Positions 25,030-35,075 of a stretch of 64,000 bases of DNA are shown piece after piece. The notes under the pieces were generated by a model. It was given only the letters and a program-made list of their open reading frames with translations. It was not told where the DNA came from and made no database searches. Position numbers and translations under genes: made by a program. Source of the DNA: Microbacterium sp. SORGH_AS_0428 (GTDB taxonomy: Bacteria; Actinomycetota; Actinomycetes; Actinomycetales; Microbacteriaceae); NCBI RefSeq assembly GCF_031453615.1, contig NZ_JAVIZT010000001.1, positions 2,480,001 through 2,544,000 of the forward strand. The letters run 5' to 3'. Positions within the stretch are counted from its first letter, which is position 1, and each line of letters begins with the position of its first letter.

Positions 25030-25325
25030 CCATCCGCCACATCGTCGCCTGGAAGCTCGCCGCCACCGATGCCGATCAGCGCGCCGAGCACGCGGCCGGC
25101 ATCACCACGCGGCTCCTCGCGCTCGAAGGGGTCGTCCCCAGCATCCGCGCCATCTCCGTGGGCGCCGACGTTCTCGGCGGCGAGAACTGGGACGTGGCGA
25201 TCGTCGCCGACTTCGACGACCTCGACGGTCTGCGCGAGTACATCGACCACCCCGCCCATCAGGAGGTCGTCACCTACGTGCGCTCGGTGGTCTCCTCGCG
25301 CGTCGCGGTGGACTTCGAGCTCTGA
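25026..25325 (+). CDS. Dabb (stress-responsive A/B barrel) domain protein
   Basis: Dimeric alpha/beta-barrel protein of 99 aa. IRHIVAWKLAATDADQRAEH begins the domain, and VAIVADFDDLDGLREYIDHP then HQEVVTYV are the usual conserved strand and helix. No enzymatic role is established for most members. Its start overlaps the glutaredoxin-like stop, and its last 52 bases overlap the 3' end of the MscS gene on the opposite strand. Confidence 0.88.
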   Translation: MTIRHIVAWKLAATDADQRAEHAAGITTRLLALEGVVPSIRAISVGADVLGGENWDVAIVADFDDLDGLREYIDHPAHQEVVTYVRSVVSSRVAVDFEL

Positions 25326-26485
25326 GCCTGCGCGTCCCCTGAGACGACGGGGATCGCCTGCGTGAAGGTGTCGGCACGGGCCTCGGCCTCGGCGCTGCCG
25401 GTGAACAGCCCCGCATCCTGCGGCGTCGGCTCATGCGTCTGCGCCGCCGTGTCCTCGGGCTCCGTCATGAGCAGACGCTGGACGGGCAGGGCCGCGGGCA
25501 TGGCTGCCTGGGTCCACGTCACCATCGCCTCCCGCACGAGGCAGCGCAGATCGAACAGCGTCGGAGCGTCCCGTGCGGTCACGAGGATGCGCACGCGCAC
25601 GTAGCCGCCGGTGGCCTCGGTCACCTGGAGGACGCTGGCGCGGCCGTCCCAGAGGTCGGTGTGCGCGAGCACCTCGTCGAGGTGTTCCCGCATCCGGGCG
25701 GGGGAGACGCGCCAGTCCAGGTCGAGTTCGACGGCACCGAGCAGTTCGGAACCGCGACGGGTCCAGTTCTGGAAGGGCGTGGTCGTGAAGTACGTGCAGG
25801 GCAGCACGAGCCGTCGCTCGTCCCACAGATCCAGCACGACGTAGCTCAGGGTGATCTCGCCCACGCGGCCCCACTCGCCCTCGACGACGACCACGTCATC
25901 GACGCGCAGGGCGTCGCTGAAGACGATCTGCAGGCCGGCGAAGATGTTGGCCAGCACCGACTGCGCCGCGAGTCCGGCGACGATAGACGCGATGCCCGCC
26001 GAAGCCAGCACGCTGGCGCCCACCGCCCGGACGGCGGGGAAGGTGAGCAACGCCGCGCCGATGGCGAGCACGACGATCAGCACGATCGCGAGGCGCTTCA
26101 CGATGAGCGTCTGAGTGCGGATGCGGCGAGCGAGCCGATTGTCGGGCACGTCGATGCGGTAGCGGCCCAGAGTGAGATCCGTGCTGAAAGCGACGAGAGC
26201 GCCGAGCAGCCACGCCGTCGCGCCGATGACGAGGATCGTGAACGCCTGGTCGAGCATCGGACGCCACTCCCGCAGCGGGAAGGCCGCCGTCACGGCGATC
26301 CACGTCGCGACGAGGAAGGCGAGCGTGCGAAACGGCGCGCGAGCGCGGCGGACGAGGCCGGCAGGCCAGGATTTCCGCCGTCCGGTGAGTCGGGTCGAGA
26401 CGGTCGCCGCGACCGTCACCAGGGCGGCGGCGACCAGGGCGATGGCCAGGATCAGGGCGAACTGCGCCCAGGGGTTGTCGAGCAT
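25274..26485 (-). CDS. Mechanosensitive channel, MscS family
   Basis: Membrane channel of 403 aa relieving osmotic pressure. Four N-terminal hydrophobic segments precede the pore helix ASAGIASIVAGLAAQSVLAN and the beta domain NIFAGLQIVFSDALRVDDVV with VEGEWGRVGEITL. The C-terminal tail (about 60 residues after LLMTEPED) is polar and low complexity. AAGGAGG precedes the ATG. Its last 52 bases overlap the Dabb gene tail to tail. Confidence 0.9.
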   Translation of the reverse strand: MLDNPWAQFALILAIALVAAALVTVAATVSTRLTGRRKSWPAGLVRRARAPFRTLAFLVATWIAVTAAFPLREWRPMLDQAFTILVIGATAWLLGALVAFSTDLTLGRYRIDVPDNRLARRIRTQTLIVKRLAIVLIVVLAIGAALLTFPAVRAVGASVLASAGIASIVAGLAAQSVLANIFAGLQIVFSDALRVDDVVVVEGEWGRVGEITLSYVVLDLWDERRLVLPCTYFTTTPFQNWTRRGSELLGAVELDLDWRVSPARMREHLDEVLAHTDLWDGRASVLQVTEATGGYVRVRILVTARDAPTLFDLRCLVREAMVTWTQAAMPAALPVQRLLMTEPEDTAAQTHEPTPQDAGLFTGSAEAEARADTFTQAIPVVSGDAQAQSSKSTATREETTERT

Positions 26486-26785
26486 GGTCCTCCTTCGGGT
26501 CCGACCACGCTAGAGGGTGCGCCCGAACCCGCCCCTCGACTCGACAGCCGGTGCCGGCTCGGGTGATACTTCGTGGCCTCGGCGACCGTGGGGTGCCGGC
26601 GACCCCTGGGTGCGGTGGTCTCCGCATCCGCATCCGCACTCCGTCGCGTGGCGCCGCACTCTTCCGCATCCGCGCTAGAGATTCACTGTCGCGGATGCGG
26701 AAAGCTGTGGCAGCTGCGCACCTGCGTCGCAACTCGGGCAGGGACAGGTGTGGTCGCGGCGGGCGGTGGTACCGGCTCGTTCCGG
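26486..26785. other. 300-bp intergenic region between mscS and the ABC operon
   Basis: No credible gene. The left end holds the mscS promoter region. The centre is rich in GCATCC words and contains palindromic element A (26651-26740). The right end is the 3' flank of the ABC ATPase gene. Short ORFs here lack start signals and family features. Confidence 0.6.
26651..26740. repeat. Intergenic palindromic element, copy A
   Basis: Contains perfect 13-bp arms TTCCGCATCCGCG and CGCGGATGCGGAA around a 15-base loop, followed by GTGGC and TGCGTCGCAACTCGGGCA. The order GCGCC, arm, CTGTCGCGG, arm, GTGGC, CTGC, tail recurs in copy B at 30987-31074 in the same orientation. Confidence 0.75.
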
Positions 26786-27892
26786 TCAGTCGCGCGGGCG
26801 CGTGGCGACCGGCACGGGATAGAGGGTGATCCGCACGGCGTCGCCGTACTGCACGCGCTCGCCGGCGTCGTGCTGCACGTTCAGCAACGTGCCGTCCGCC
26901 GTGCGCACGACCGATCGCCGGAAGCTGCCCAGGAAGGTGCTCTCCTGCACGGTCGCATCGATGCCCGGGGCGTCGGACGCGGTGAAGCGCACGTTCTCCG
27001 GGCGCACGAACACGTCGACCGAGCCCGCATCCGCCGGGGTCTGCAGCGGGAGGCGTTGACCCCAGACATCGACGAACTCACCGACGACGGTGCCCGGGAC
27101 CAGGCTCGAGACGCCGACGAAGGCCGCCACCTGCGCCGTGGCGGGCTTCAGATACAGCTCCTCCGGCGTACCGATCTGGTCGATGCGGCCCGCGTTCATC
27201 ACGGCGATGCGGTCGGACACCGCGAGCGCCTCCTCCTGATCGTGCGTCACGAACACCGTGGTGATCCCGAGGCGCAGCTGGATGCGGCGGATCTCATCGC
27301 GCAGCTGCACGCGCACCTTCGCGTCGAGCGCCGACAGCGGCTCATCGAGCAGCAGTACCCGCGGCTCGGTCACAAGCGCACGCGCGAGCGCCACACGCTG
27401 CTGCTGACCGCCCGAGAGCTGGTGCGGGAACCGGTCGGCGAGGTGGCCGAGGCCGACGAGTTCGAGCGCGTCCGCCGCGCGCCGGGCGGCCTCGGCCTTG
27501 CCGACGCCGCGACGCCGGAGGCCGAAGGCGGTGTTCTCTAGCACCCGCAGATGCGGGAAGAGGGAGTACGACTGGAACACCATGCCGATGTCGCGCTTGT
27601 TCGTGGGCACGCCCGACACGTCGTGTCCCGCGAGGAGCACTGCGCCGTCGGTGGCGCGCTCGAGGCCGGCGAGGACGCGCAACGCGGTGGTCTTGCCGCA
27701 GCCCGACGGCCCCAGCAGCGACACGAACTCGCCGGGCGCGATGTCGAGGTCGACGCCGTGCAGCACGCGCGTCGCGCCGTAGTCCTTGACGACGTCGCGG
27801 AACTGCACGCGGGTGCCGGCGCCCGCCTCCGCGAGCAGCATGTTGTCGGAGGTCGAGGGGAGCCCCCGCAGCGGGGTGTCTGCCGTGGTCAT
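26786..27892 (-). CDS. ABC transporter ATP-binding protein (PotA/FbpC type)
   Basis: ATPase of 368 aa energising the importer encoded upstream. Walker A LLGPSGCGKTTALR, Q-loop VFQSYSLFP, signature QLSGGQQQRVALARAL, Walker B VLLLDEPLSALD and switch His FVTHDQEEAL are all intact. The last 100 residues form TOBE-type folds (VFVRPENVRF), as in iron, polyamine and phosphonate systems. ATG 27892 overlaps the permease stop by ATGA. It is last of four genes. Confidence 0.93.
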   Translation of the reverse strand: MTTADTPLRGLPSTSDNMLLAEAGAGTRVQFRDVVKDYGATRVLHGVDLDIAPGEFVSLLGPSGCGKTTALRVLAGLERATDGAVLLAGHDVSGVPTNKRDIGMVFQSYSLFPHLRVLENTAFGLRRRGVGKAEAARRAADALELVGLGHLADRFPHQLSGGQQQRVALARALVTEPRVLLLDEPLSALDAKVRVQLRDEIRRIQLRLGITTVFVTHDQEEALAVSDRIAVMNAGRIDQIGTPEELYLKPATAQVAAFVGVSSLVPGTVVGEFVDVWGQRLPLQTPADAGSVDVFVRPENVRFTASDAPGIDATVQESTFLGSFRRSVVRTADGTLLNVQHDAGERVQYGDAVRITLYPVPVATRPRD

Positions 27893-28692
27893 GAGTTCTT
27901 CCTTCCGGCGCCCAGGCGCCCGGCCCGGCCGATGATGAGCAGCAGCACGAACGCGAAGGCGAGTGCCAGCAGGGTGAAGATGGCGGCGGCCCACGCATCC
28001 TGTCGGTTGATGAGCACGAGCGCCGTCTGGAGCACCTGGCGGTTCAGCAGAGAGGCGATCGTGAACTCGCCGAGCACGACGGCGACCGAGATGAGGGATG
28101 CGGCGAGCAGCCCCTGTCGGAGATTGGGGACGATGACCCGCACGAGCACGGTGAACCATCCCGCACCGAGGGTGCGCGCGGCCTCCGACAGCGTCTTGAT
28201 GTCGATCGCGTCGATCGAGGCCTGGACCGAGCGGTACGTGAACGGCAGCACGAGGACGCCGTACGCGAAGGCGAGCGTCCACGCGCCGGTGCCGAGGGTG
28301 CGGCCGATCTGCAGGTAGATCGGGGCGAGACCGACGACGAGCACGATCGCGGGGATCGAGATCGGCAGCAGGGCCAGGAACTCGAAGCCGCGACGCAGCT
28401 GCGGGAACTTCAGGGCGACGAGCACCATCGTGGGCGTGAACAGGAACAGCACGAGGGCGACCGTCACCGCCGCGAGCGAGAGCGAATTGCCGAGACCCGT
28501 CCAGATCGGGGCGTACTTCGCGGCGTTGGCGGGATCGAAGACGGCCAGCCACCGCGTCGGGGTGAGGGCGTCGGTGCCGGGCAGCGGCGCGAGCGTGAAC
28601 AGCACCGTCGCGGCGAACGGCACGGCGAAGACGACGCCGACGACGACGCCGATGATCCAGCGGGTGAGGGGCGAGGGGGCGAAGGTCTTCAT
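27889..28692 (-). CDS. ABC transporter permease (second)
   Basis: BPD_transp_1 family permease, 267 aa, with about six membrane helices. The cytoplasmic EAA-like loop reads LSEAARTLGAGWFTVLVRVIVPNLRQGL. ATG 28692 is chosen because it overlaps the preceding stop (ATGA), and it overlaps the ATPase start the same way, so all four genes are coupled. Confidence 0.9.
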   Translation of the reverse strand: MKTFAPSPLTRWIIGVVVGVVFAVPFAATVLFTLAPLPGTDALTPTRWLAVFDPANAAKYAPIWTGLGNSLSLAAVTVALVLFLFTPTMVLVALKFPQLRRGFEFLALLPISIPAIVLVVGLAPIYLQIGRTLGTGAWTLAFAYGVLVLPFTYRSVQASIDAIDIKTLSEAARTLGAGWFTVLVRVIVPNLRQGLLAASLISVAVVLGEFTIASLLNRQVLQTALVLINRQDAWAAAIFTLLALAFAFVLLLIIGRAGRLGAGRKNS

Positions 28693-29621
28693 GCCTGCCA
28701 CCTCGCTGCCCGACGCTGGATGAGGGCGTAGACGCCCATCACGACGGCGACGACCACGATCATGCCGAACGCGAGCGCACCCGCGAGGTGCTCGCGTCCG
28801 AGCAGCGTCTCGCTCGTGAGCGCCGTGCGGATCTGCAGCGGCACGATCTGCGAGCCCTGGCTCGCCAGCGCCGCCGCCGTCGCGTACGACGAGAACGCGT
28901 TCGCGAACAGGAGCAGGAGGCTCGCGAGGAAGGACGGCGCGAGCACCGGGAACCCGATGTGCAGCCAGAAGCTACGCGGCGTGCCGCCGAGGGTCTGGTG
29001 GGCCTCGGCCCACTGGGGCTTCAGCGCCGCAAGCGCCGGCATGAAGGTGATGATCATGAGCGGCACCTGGAACACGATGTACGCGGGGATGAGGCCGGGA
29101 ACGGAGTAGATCCACGCGCCGTCTGCGTAGGGGTCGATGCCGAGCACGTTCTTCAGCAGCAGCGTGACGACTCCCTGCGTCCCGATGGCGGCGACCATGA
29201 CGAAGGCGAGCATCACGCCGCCGAACTGCGCCAGGACGCCGGATGCCGCATCCACCGTGCTGCGCACGAATCCGGTCTCGGCAAGCCCCAGCATCGCGTA
29301 GCAGACGACCGCGCCCACGACCGCGCCCAGCACCGCCGTCAGCAGCGATACCCAGGTCGAGTTCCAGAAGGTCATGAGGATGACGGGATCGCCCAGCGCC
29401 GCGACGTTGTCGAGCGTGAACGCACCGCGAGCGTCGAAGAGTCCCGAGCCGACGGCGAGCACGGTGGGCAGAGCGAGGAAGAGGGCGATGTACGCGGCGA
29501 ACGGGGCAAGGCCGAGCCACGAAAGGTCACGGGCGGCGCCCCGCCGCCGGGAAGCCTGGGGCTCCTCGGCGACGGGGCGCGCATCCTGCGTGTCGCGGTC
29601 GGCCACGACGGATGAGATCAC
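28689..29621 (-). CDS. ABC transporter permease (first)
   Basis: Inner-membrane permease of 310 aa; a polar N-terminus of about 35 residues precedes helix 1 (LGLAPFAAYIALFLALPTVL). The EAA-like loop is EAHQTLGGTPRSFWLHIGFPVLAP. GTG 29621 overlaps the stop of the binding-protein gene (GTGA). Longer readings run through that gene and are rejected. Confidence 0.9.
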   Translation of the reverse strand: MISSVVADRDTQDARPVAEEPQASRRRGAARDLSWLGLAPFAAYIALFLALPTVLAVGSGLFDARGAFTLDNVAALGDPVILMTFWNSTWVSLLTAVLGAVVGAVVCYAMLGLAETGFVRSTVDAASGVLAQFGGVMLAFVMVAAIGTQGVVTLLLKNVLGIDPYADGAWIYSVPGLIPAYIVFQVPLMIITFMPALAALKPQWAEAHQTLGGTPRSFWLHIGFPVLAPSFLASLLLLFANAFSSYATAAALASQGSQIVPLQIRTALTSETLLGREHLAGALAFGMIVVVAVVMGVYALIQRRAARWQA

Positions 29622-30754
29622 GAGACGGCCGCGGCCCACTTCTCGCCGAGCAGGGTGCCGGCGTCGGTGCTCTGCTGCTCGGTCGGCACGACGGTCTTGT
29701 CGGGCGTCGCGGGCAGGGATGCGGCCAGCTTCTCGTCGAGCGTTCCGGCGGTCTGCATCGCGTCCATGCGGGCCGGGCGGGCGCCGCCGGCGAGCCACAG
29801 GTTCTGCACCTCGTCGCTGTAGAGGAACTCCTGCCACAGACGTGCCGCTGCCGGATGCGGTGCGTTCTTGTTGATCGCCTGGTTGTAGTACCCGGCGTAG
29901 CCCGTGCCGTCGAAGACGACGACCTTCCAGTTGGGGTTGCTCTGGGTGTGGGTCGCGTTGAGGTAGTCCCAGTCGAAGACGACCGGCGTCTCGCCGCTGG
30001 CCACGGTCGCGCTGGTCACGTCGAGCTTCAGCATGTTGCCGGCGGCGTTCAGCTTGCTGAAGAAGTCGATGCCGGGCTGGTAGTCGTCGAGCGTGCCGCC
30101 GGACTGCACCGTTGCCATGCCCACCGCGGCGAAGGCCGCGCCGGCCTGCGTCGGGTCGCCGTTGATGGCCACCGCGCCGCGGTACTCGTCGCCGAGCAGG
30201 TCGTCCAGGCTCTTCGGGGCGGGGAAGCGCGACGAGTCGTAGCCGACCGACATGTACCCGCCGTAGTCGCCGACGAACAGGCCCGTCGGCTCCTTGACGG
30301 CGTCGGGGATGTCATCCCAGGTCTGCACCTTGTACGGCGCGAACGACGCCGTGTTCTGCAGGGCGACGGTGAGTCCGAGATCGAACACGTCGGGGGCGGT
30401 GTCCAGGCCCTCGTTGGTCTTCGCGGCCTGGATCTCCTCGGCGCTTGAGATGTCGGGCGACTGCTCCTCGATGGAGATCTCGGGGTAGCGCTGGGTGAAC
30501 AGGTCGATGATCGCGCCGTAGTTGGCCCAGTCGCGAGGCAGGGCGATCACATTGAGCTTGCCCTCGGCCTTCGCCGCGGCCTCGAGGTCGGCGAAGGTGC
30601 CGAAATCGGCGACGCTCGTGGCGGACTGGGCCTTCGAGGAGTCGTCGGAGGACGCCTCGGCGTTGCCTGCGCAGCCGGCGAGGACGACGGCGGCGATCGC
30701 CGTCAGAGCGATCCCAGCGGCGGCGCGGCCGCGGCGGGTGGAGCGGATGGTCAT
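29618..30754 (-). CDS. ABC transporter substrate-binding lipoprotein
   Basis: Extracellular binding protein of 378 aa. The signal peptide ends AAVVLAGCAGN with the lipobox Cys near residue 28. The mature part, with KLNVIALPRDWANYGAIID and VFDLGLTVALQ, resembles the iron/polyamine/2-aminoethylphosphonate binding families (SBP_bac_6/8). The ligand is not evident: conserved Tyr iron ligands could not be assigned. GAGAGGA precedes the ATG. First gene of the operon; its leader holds a GCGCGC/GCGCGC hairpin at 30786-30800. Confidence 0.88.
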   Translation of the reverse strand: MTIRSTRRGRAAAGIALTAIAAVVLAGCAGNAEASSDDSSKAQSATSVADFGTFADLEAAAKAEGKLNVIALPRDWANYGAIIDLFTQRYPEISIEEQSPDISSAEEIQAAKTNEGLDTAPDVFDLGLTVALQNTASFAPYKVQTWDDIPDAVKEPTGLFVGDYGGYMSVGYDSSRFPAPKSLDDLLGDEYRGAVAINGDPTQAGAAFAAVGMATVQSGGTLDDYQPGIDFFSKLNAAGNMLKLDVTSATVASGETPVVFDWDYLNATHTQSNPNWKVVVFDGTGYAGYYNQAINKNAPHPAAARLWQEFLYSDEVQNLWLAGGARPARMDAMQTAGTLDEKLAASLPATPDKTVVPTEQQSTDAGTLLGEKWAAAVS

Positions 30755-31101
30755 GCGGATTCCTCTCGGGTGATTCGATGCGCTCGCGCGCGAAGCGCGC
30801 CACACATCGGGACGAGAGGAAGTTATGAGGGGGCGGTGACGGGGGTCGGCAGCAGCGGTGAACGGGCCGTGTACGCAGCGTGGCGAGTGCGGTGGGCCCC
30901 GGCGGCGGGGTCGCCGCACCCTGTGGTCGCCGCATCCTGTGCTCGCCGCATCCGCCGCATCCGCCGCATCCGCCGCAATGCACGAGCGCCACCTCTGCGC
31001 ACCTGCCACAGGATCAACCTGTCGCGGCTGCGCAGAAGTGGCGCATCTGCTCACATGCGTCGCAACTCGGGCACCGGGATGGGGCCGAGCGCGGCGCCGG
31101 G
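30755..31101. other. 347-bp intergenic region upstream of the ABC operon
   Basis: No credible gene. It contains the ABC operon leader with a perfect hairpin (30786-30800), three tandem CCGCATCCG units near 30948-30976 and palindromic element B (30987-31074). It lies between the operon start and the 3' end of aspS. A weak TAACTT (minus strand near 30820) may be the operon's -10. Confidence 0.6.
30987..31074. repeat. Intergenic palindromic element, copy B
   Basis: GCGCCACCTCTGCGCA and TGCGCAGAAGTGGCGC pair over 16 positions with one mismatch and enclose a nested CAGG/CCTG hairpin. The right part TGCGTCGCAACTCGGGCA is identical to copy A. The two copies flank the ABC operon as direct repeats about 4.3 kb apart. 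Confidence 0.75.
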
Positions 31102-32445
<1,344 letters not shown>

Positions 32446-32459
32446 GAGAGAGCAGTCTA
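32446..32459 (-). promoter_or_regulatory. Promoter of aspS, nearly leaderless
   Basis: On the minus strand TAGACT is followed by eight bases and then GTG 32445. Its hexamer lies 20 bases from the opposed TACGAT of the divergent gene. Confidence 0.5.
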
Positions 32460-32479
32460 CGGGCCGTGCCCTGCGCCCG

Positions 32480-32491
32480 TACGATGGCCGC
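32480..32491 (+). promoter_or_regulatory. Leaderless promoter of the 165-aa membrane protein
   Basis: TACGAT is followed by six bases and then GTG 32492. Confidence 0.6.
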
Positions 32492-32989
32492 GTGAGCAGT
32501 GAGCGCCCCGGCGAGGAACCCGCGATCTTCCGGTTGCCGCCCGAGTCGTTCCGCGTCGGCTCCGACGAGGCGCCGGCCGCCGACCGTACGGATGCGGCCC
32601 CGCGCCCGGAGCGCGCCGCCCCGCAGCCGCAGCGCGACGCGGGGAGCACGTCCGCCCGTCGGCGGCGGAAGGCGTGGGACGTCGCCCTGACGACCGTGCT
32701 GCTGGTCGCGACCGCCGCCGTCGCTGCCGTCGCGTCGACGCTCGCTCTCCTGCTGGCCGATTCCTCCACCGGATGCGGTGCCGACGGACGCGTGTGCCGC
32801 ACGGAACTCCTGCAGGGCGGAGTGTGGACCATGCTCACGGTGCCGTGGATCGTCTTCGTGCTGACCGCATTCTCCGCCGTGCTCCTGCTGGTCGTGCGTC
32901 GCCGTGCCTTCTGGGTGCCGTTGGCGGGAAGCGTTCTCGCCGCACTGAGCTGGCTCGTAGGCGCCTTCCTGCTCTGGGCCGCGGTCTGA
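32492..32989 (+). CDS. Hypothetical membrane protein, 165 aa
   Basis: Not recognised. The first 60 residues are charged and proline-rich and end in RRRRKAWD. Three membrane helices follow at about 64-88, 110-130 and 138-162. The loop after helix 1 has two Cys (STGCGADGRVCRTELL) that would face outside and could form a disulfide. GTG 32492 is fixed by the leaderless -10; the in-frame start further upstream would overlap aspS. Confidence 0.75.
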   Translation: MSSERPGEEPAIFRLPPESFRVGSDEAPAADRTDAAPRPERAAPQPQRDAGSTSARRRRKAWDVALTTVLLVATAAVAAVASTLALLLADSSTGCGADGRVCRTELLQGGVWTMLTVPWIVFVLTAFSAVLLLVVRRRAFWVPLAGSVLAALSWLVGAFLLWAAV

Positions 32990-33103
32990 GGCGGCGGCGA
33001 TGAGGCCGCGGGCTGTTTCCCAGCCGCGGTTCACCGGGGACGGATACCGTGTGCGCGACGCACGACATCCTTCGCCCGATCACCGAGAGTCTCGAGGACC
33101 CCG

Positions 33104-33784
33104 ATGACCCAGGTCGCCCTGCCTGTCCGCGCCTCGTCGAATGAATCCTGGCTCAGTCAGCTGATGGACGCGCTGGTCGGGCTGATGGAGTGGATCGGTC
33201 CGATCGGAGCCGGGATCGCCATCGCCCTGGAGAGCGTCTTCCCCCCGTTGCCGAGCGAGGCGATCCTGCCGATGGCGGGGGTGACGGCCAGTCGCGGCGG
33301 CTTCACGCTCGCCGAGGCGCTCCTGTGGACGACGGCGGGCTCCGTGGTCGGTGCGCTCGCCCTCTACGGCATCGGTGCCTGGCTCGGCGTCGAGCGGTTG
33401 CGCCGGGTCGCGGCGAAGGTGCCGCTGCTGCATCCGGAGGACATCGACCGCACGGTCGCCTGGTTCCACAAGCACGGCGGCAAGGCCGTGTTCTTCGGGC
33501 GGATGGTGCCTCTGTTCCGCAGCTTCATCTCGATCCCTGCGGGCGTGACCCGCATGCCGCTGTGGCGCTTCGTGCTGCTGACGGCCGCCGGCAGCCTGCT
33601 GTGGAACGCGATCTTCGTGCTCGCCGGCTACTTCCTCGGCGAGTCGTGGCACATCGTCGAGCAGTACGCCGAGGTGTTCCAGGTGATCGTGATCGTGGGC
33701 GTCGCGGCGGGCGTCGCGTGGTTCGTCTACGCGCGGGTGCGGTCGCTGCTCGCGCACCGGCGCCGCGTGGACGCCCGCGAGTGA
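33104..33784 (+). CDS. DedA-family membrane protein
   Basis: Membrane protein of 226 aa in the DedA/SNARE-associated family, proposed lipid flippases needed for envelope integrity. The re-entrant loop IALESVFPPLPSEAILPMAG carries the conserved E..xPPLPSE. FFGRMVPLFRSFISIPAG is the second family motif with its essential Arg residues, and the C-terminus ends in a short basic tail. It lies upstream of the cytochrome c genes but has its own spacing. Confidence 0.92.
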   Translation: MTQVALPVRASSNESWLSQLMDALVGLMEWIGPIGAGIAIALESVFPPLPSEAILPMAGVTASRGGFTLAEALLWTTAGSVVGALALYGIGAWLGVERLRRVAAKVPLLHPEDIDRTVAWFHKHGGKAVFFGRMVPLFRSFISIPAGVTRMPLWRFVLLTAAGSLLWNAIFVLAGYFLGESWHIVEQYAEVFQVIVIVGVAAGVAWFVYARVRSLLAHRRRVDARE

Positions 33785-33828
33785 CCGCTACCAGCTGACG
33801 CTCAGTCTCTTCATATCCGGCATCCACG

Positions 33829-33840
33829 TAAAATCGGGGG
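33829..33840 (+). promoter_or_regulatory. Leaderless promoter of the cytochrome c maturation operon
   Basis: TAAAAT is followed by six bases and then GTG 33841. It would drive the phosphatase, thioredoxin-like, ccdA and resB genes. Confidence 0.6.
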
Positions 33841-34470
33841 GTGCCCGCCGAACGCCTCCACCTCGTGCGCCATGGCGAGGTCCACAATCCCGGCCGTGTC
33901 CTCTACGGTCGGCTGCCCGAGTTCCGGCTGAGCGCGGCAGGTCGTCGGATGGCGCGCCAGGCCGCGGAGCACGTGCAGGCCGAGGGTCGTCCCCTCACCG
34001 CGCTGGTCTGCTCGCCGTTGCAGCGCACGCGGGAGTCGGCTGAGCCGTTCACCGAACTCTTCGGTTTCGAGCCCGTCGTCGACCCCGATGTGATCGAGCC
34101 GTGGAACGTGTTCGAGGGCAAGCGGATGCGGCGGGCACTCGCCAACCCCCTGAACTGGCGACACGTGACGCGTCCCTCCGTTCCGAGCTGGGGAGAGCCC
34201 TACGCCGAGGTCGTCGCGCGGATGCAGCGGGCCATGGCCAAGGCGCGGAACTCTGTTCCCGCGGGCGACGTCGTCATCGTCAGCCACCAGCTGCCCATCT
34301 GGGTGACCCACCTCGCGATCGCCGGTCTGCCTCTGCGCCACGACCCGCGCGCCCGGCGCTGCGCGCTGTCGAGCGTGACGAGCTTCGAGGGCGGCCCGGG
34401 GGCCTGGCGCGAGATCGCCTATGCGGAGCCCGCATCCGCCGAAGGCGCCGTCGATGTAGGAGCAGTATGA
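33841..34470 (+). CDS. Histidine phosphatase (phosphoglycerate mutase-like)
   Basis: His-phosphatase superfamily enzyme of 209 aa. HLVRHGEVHNPG holds the phosphoaccepting His with RHG; VCSPLQRTRESAEPF supplies the second Arg, and IVSHQLPIWVTHLA the second His. It starts the cytochrome c operon, as the gpm-like gene does in M. tuberculosis (Rv0525). Substrate unknown. ATGA overlap with the next gene. Confidence 0.9.
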   Translation: MPAERLHLVRHGEVHNPGRVLYGRLPEFRLSAAGRRMARQAAEHVQAEGRPLTALVCSPLQRTRESAEPFTELFGFEPVVDPDVIEPWNVFEGKRMRRALANPLNWRHVTRPSVPSWGEPYAEVVARMQRAMAKARNSVPAGDVVIVSHQLPIWVTHLAIAGLPLRHDPRARRCALSSVTSFEGGPGAWREIAYAEPASAEGAVDVGAV

Positions 34471-35075
34471 GATTTCGTCCCCGCCGCCTCGCCGCAGCAC
34501 TGATCGCCGGCGCGCTCGCGGTCAGCCTCGCCGCCTGCTCGGCCAACGATTCCCTCGCCGACCAGTACCGGGAAGGCTCGAACAAGGGCTACATCGGTGC
34601 CGACGGGGTGCCGATCGTCGAGACCCCGCCGGCGGAGCGCTCCGACCCCATCGTGTTCACGGGGGTGAGCGACAGCGGCAAGACGGTGACGAACGAGGAC
34701 TACGCCGGCCAGGTTCTCGTCGTGAACTTCTGGTACGCCGCGTGCGGTCCGTGCATCGTCGAGGCGCCGCGCCTGGAGAAGTCGTACGAGGACCTGAAGG
34801 GCGAGAACGTGTCGTTCCTCGGCATCAACACCTACGACCAGGCGCCGACGGCCGCATCCTTCGCTAAGGACAACGGCATCAGCTACCCCAGCCTGATGGC
34901 GGTCGACGACAGCAAGCTCAAGCTGTCGTTCGCCGAAGCCACCCCGCTCACCGCGACGCCGACGACCCTCGTGCTCGACAAGCAGGGCCGGGTCGCCGCA
35001 CGCATCGTCGGCGAGCTCGGCGATGCCTCGATCCTCACGACGCTCGTGCGCGACGCGCTCAAGGAGGGTTCGTGA
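34467..35075 (+). CDS. TlpA/ResA-type thiol-disulfide lipoprotein
   Basis: Extracytoplasmic thioredoxin-fold protein of 202 aa that keeps the apocytochrome c CXXCH cysteines reduced, taking electrons from CcdA. The signal peptide ends VSLAACSAN (lipobox Cys near residue 24). The active site is FWYAACGPCIVEAP, and ATPLTATPTTLVLDKQGRV supplies the cis-Pro. Start and stop overlap both neighbours (ATGA, GTGA). Equivalent to ResA or CcsX. Confidence 0.92.
   Translation: MRFRPRRLAAALIAGALAVSLAACSANDSLADQYREGSNKGYIGADGVPIVETPPAERSDPIVFTGVSDSGKTVTNEDYAGQVLVVNFWYAACGPCIVEAPRLEKSYEDLKGENVSFLGINTYDQAPTAASFAKDNGISYPSLMAVDDSKLKLSFAEATPLTATPTTLVLDKQGRVAARIVGELGDASILTTLVRDALKEGS

Noticed and set aside
30948..30976. 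Possible CRISPR or minisatellite from tandem CCGCATCCG units
   Set aside because: Only three 9-base units with no spacers; part of the abundant octamer family.
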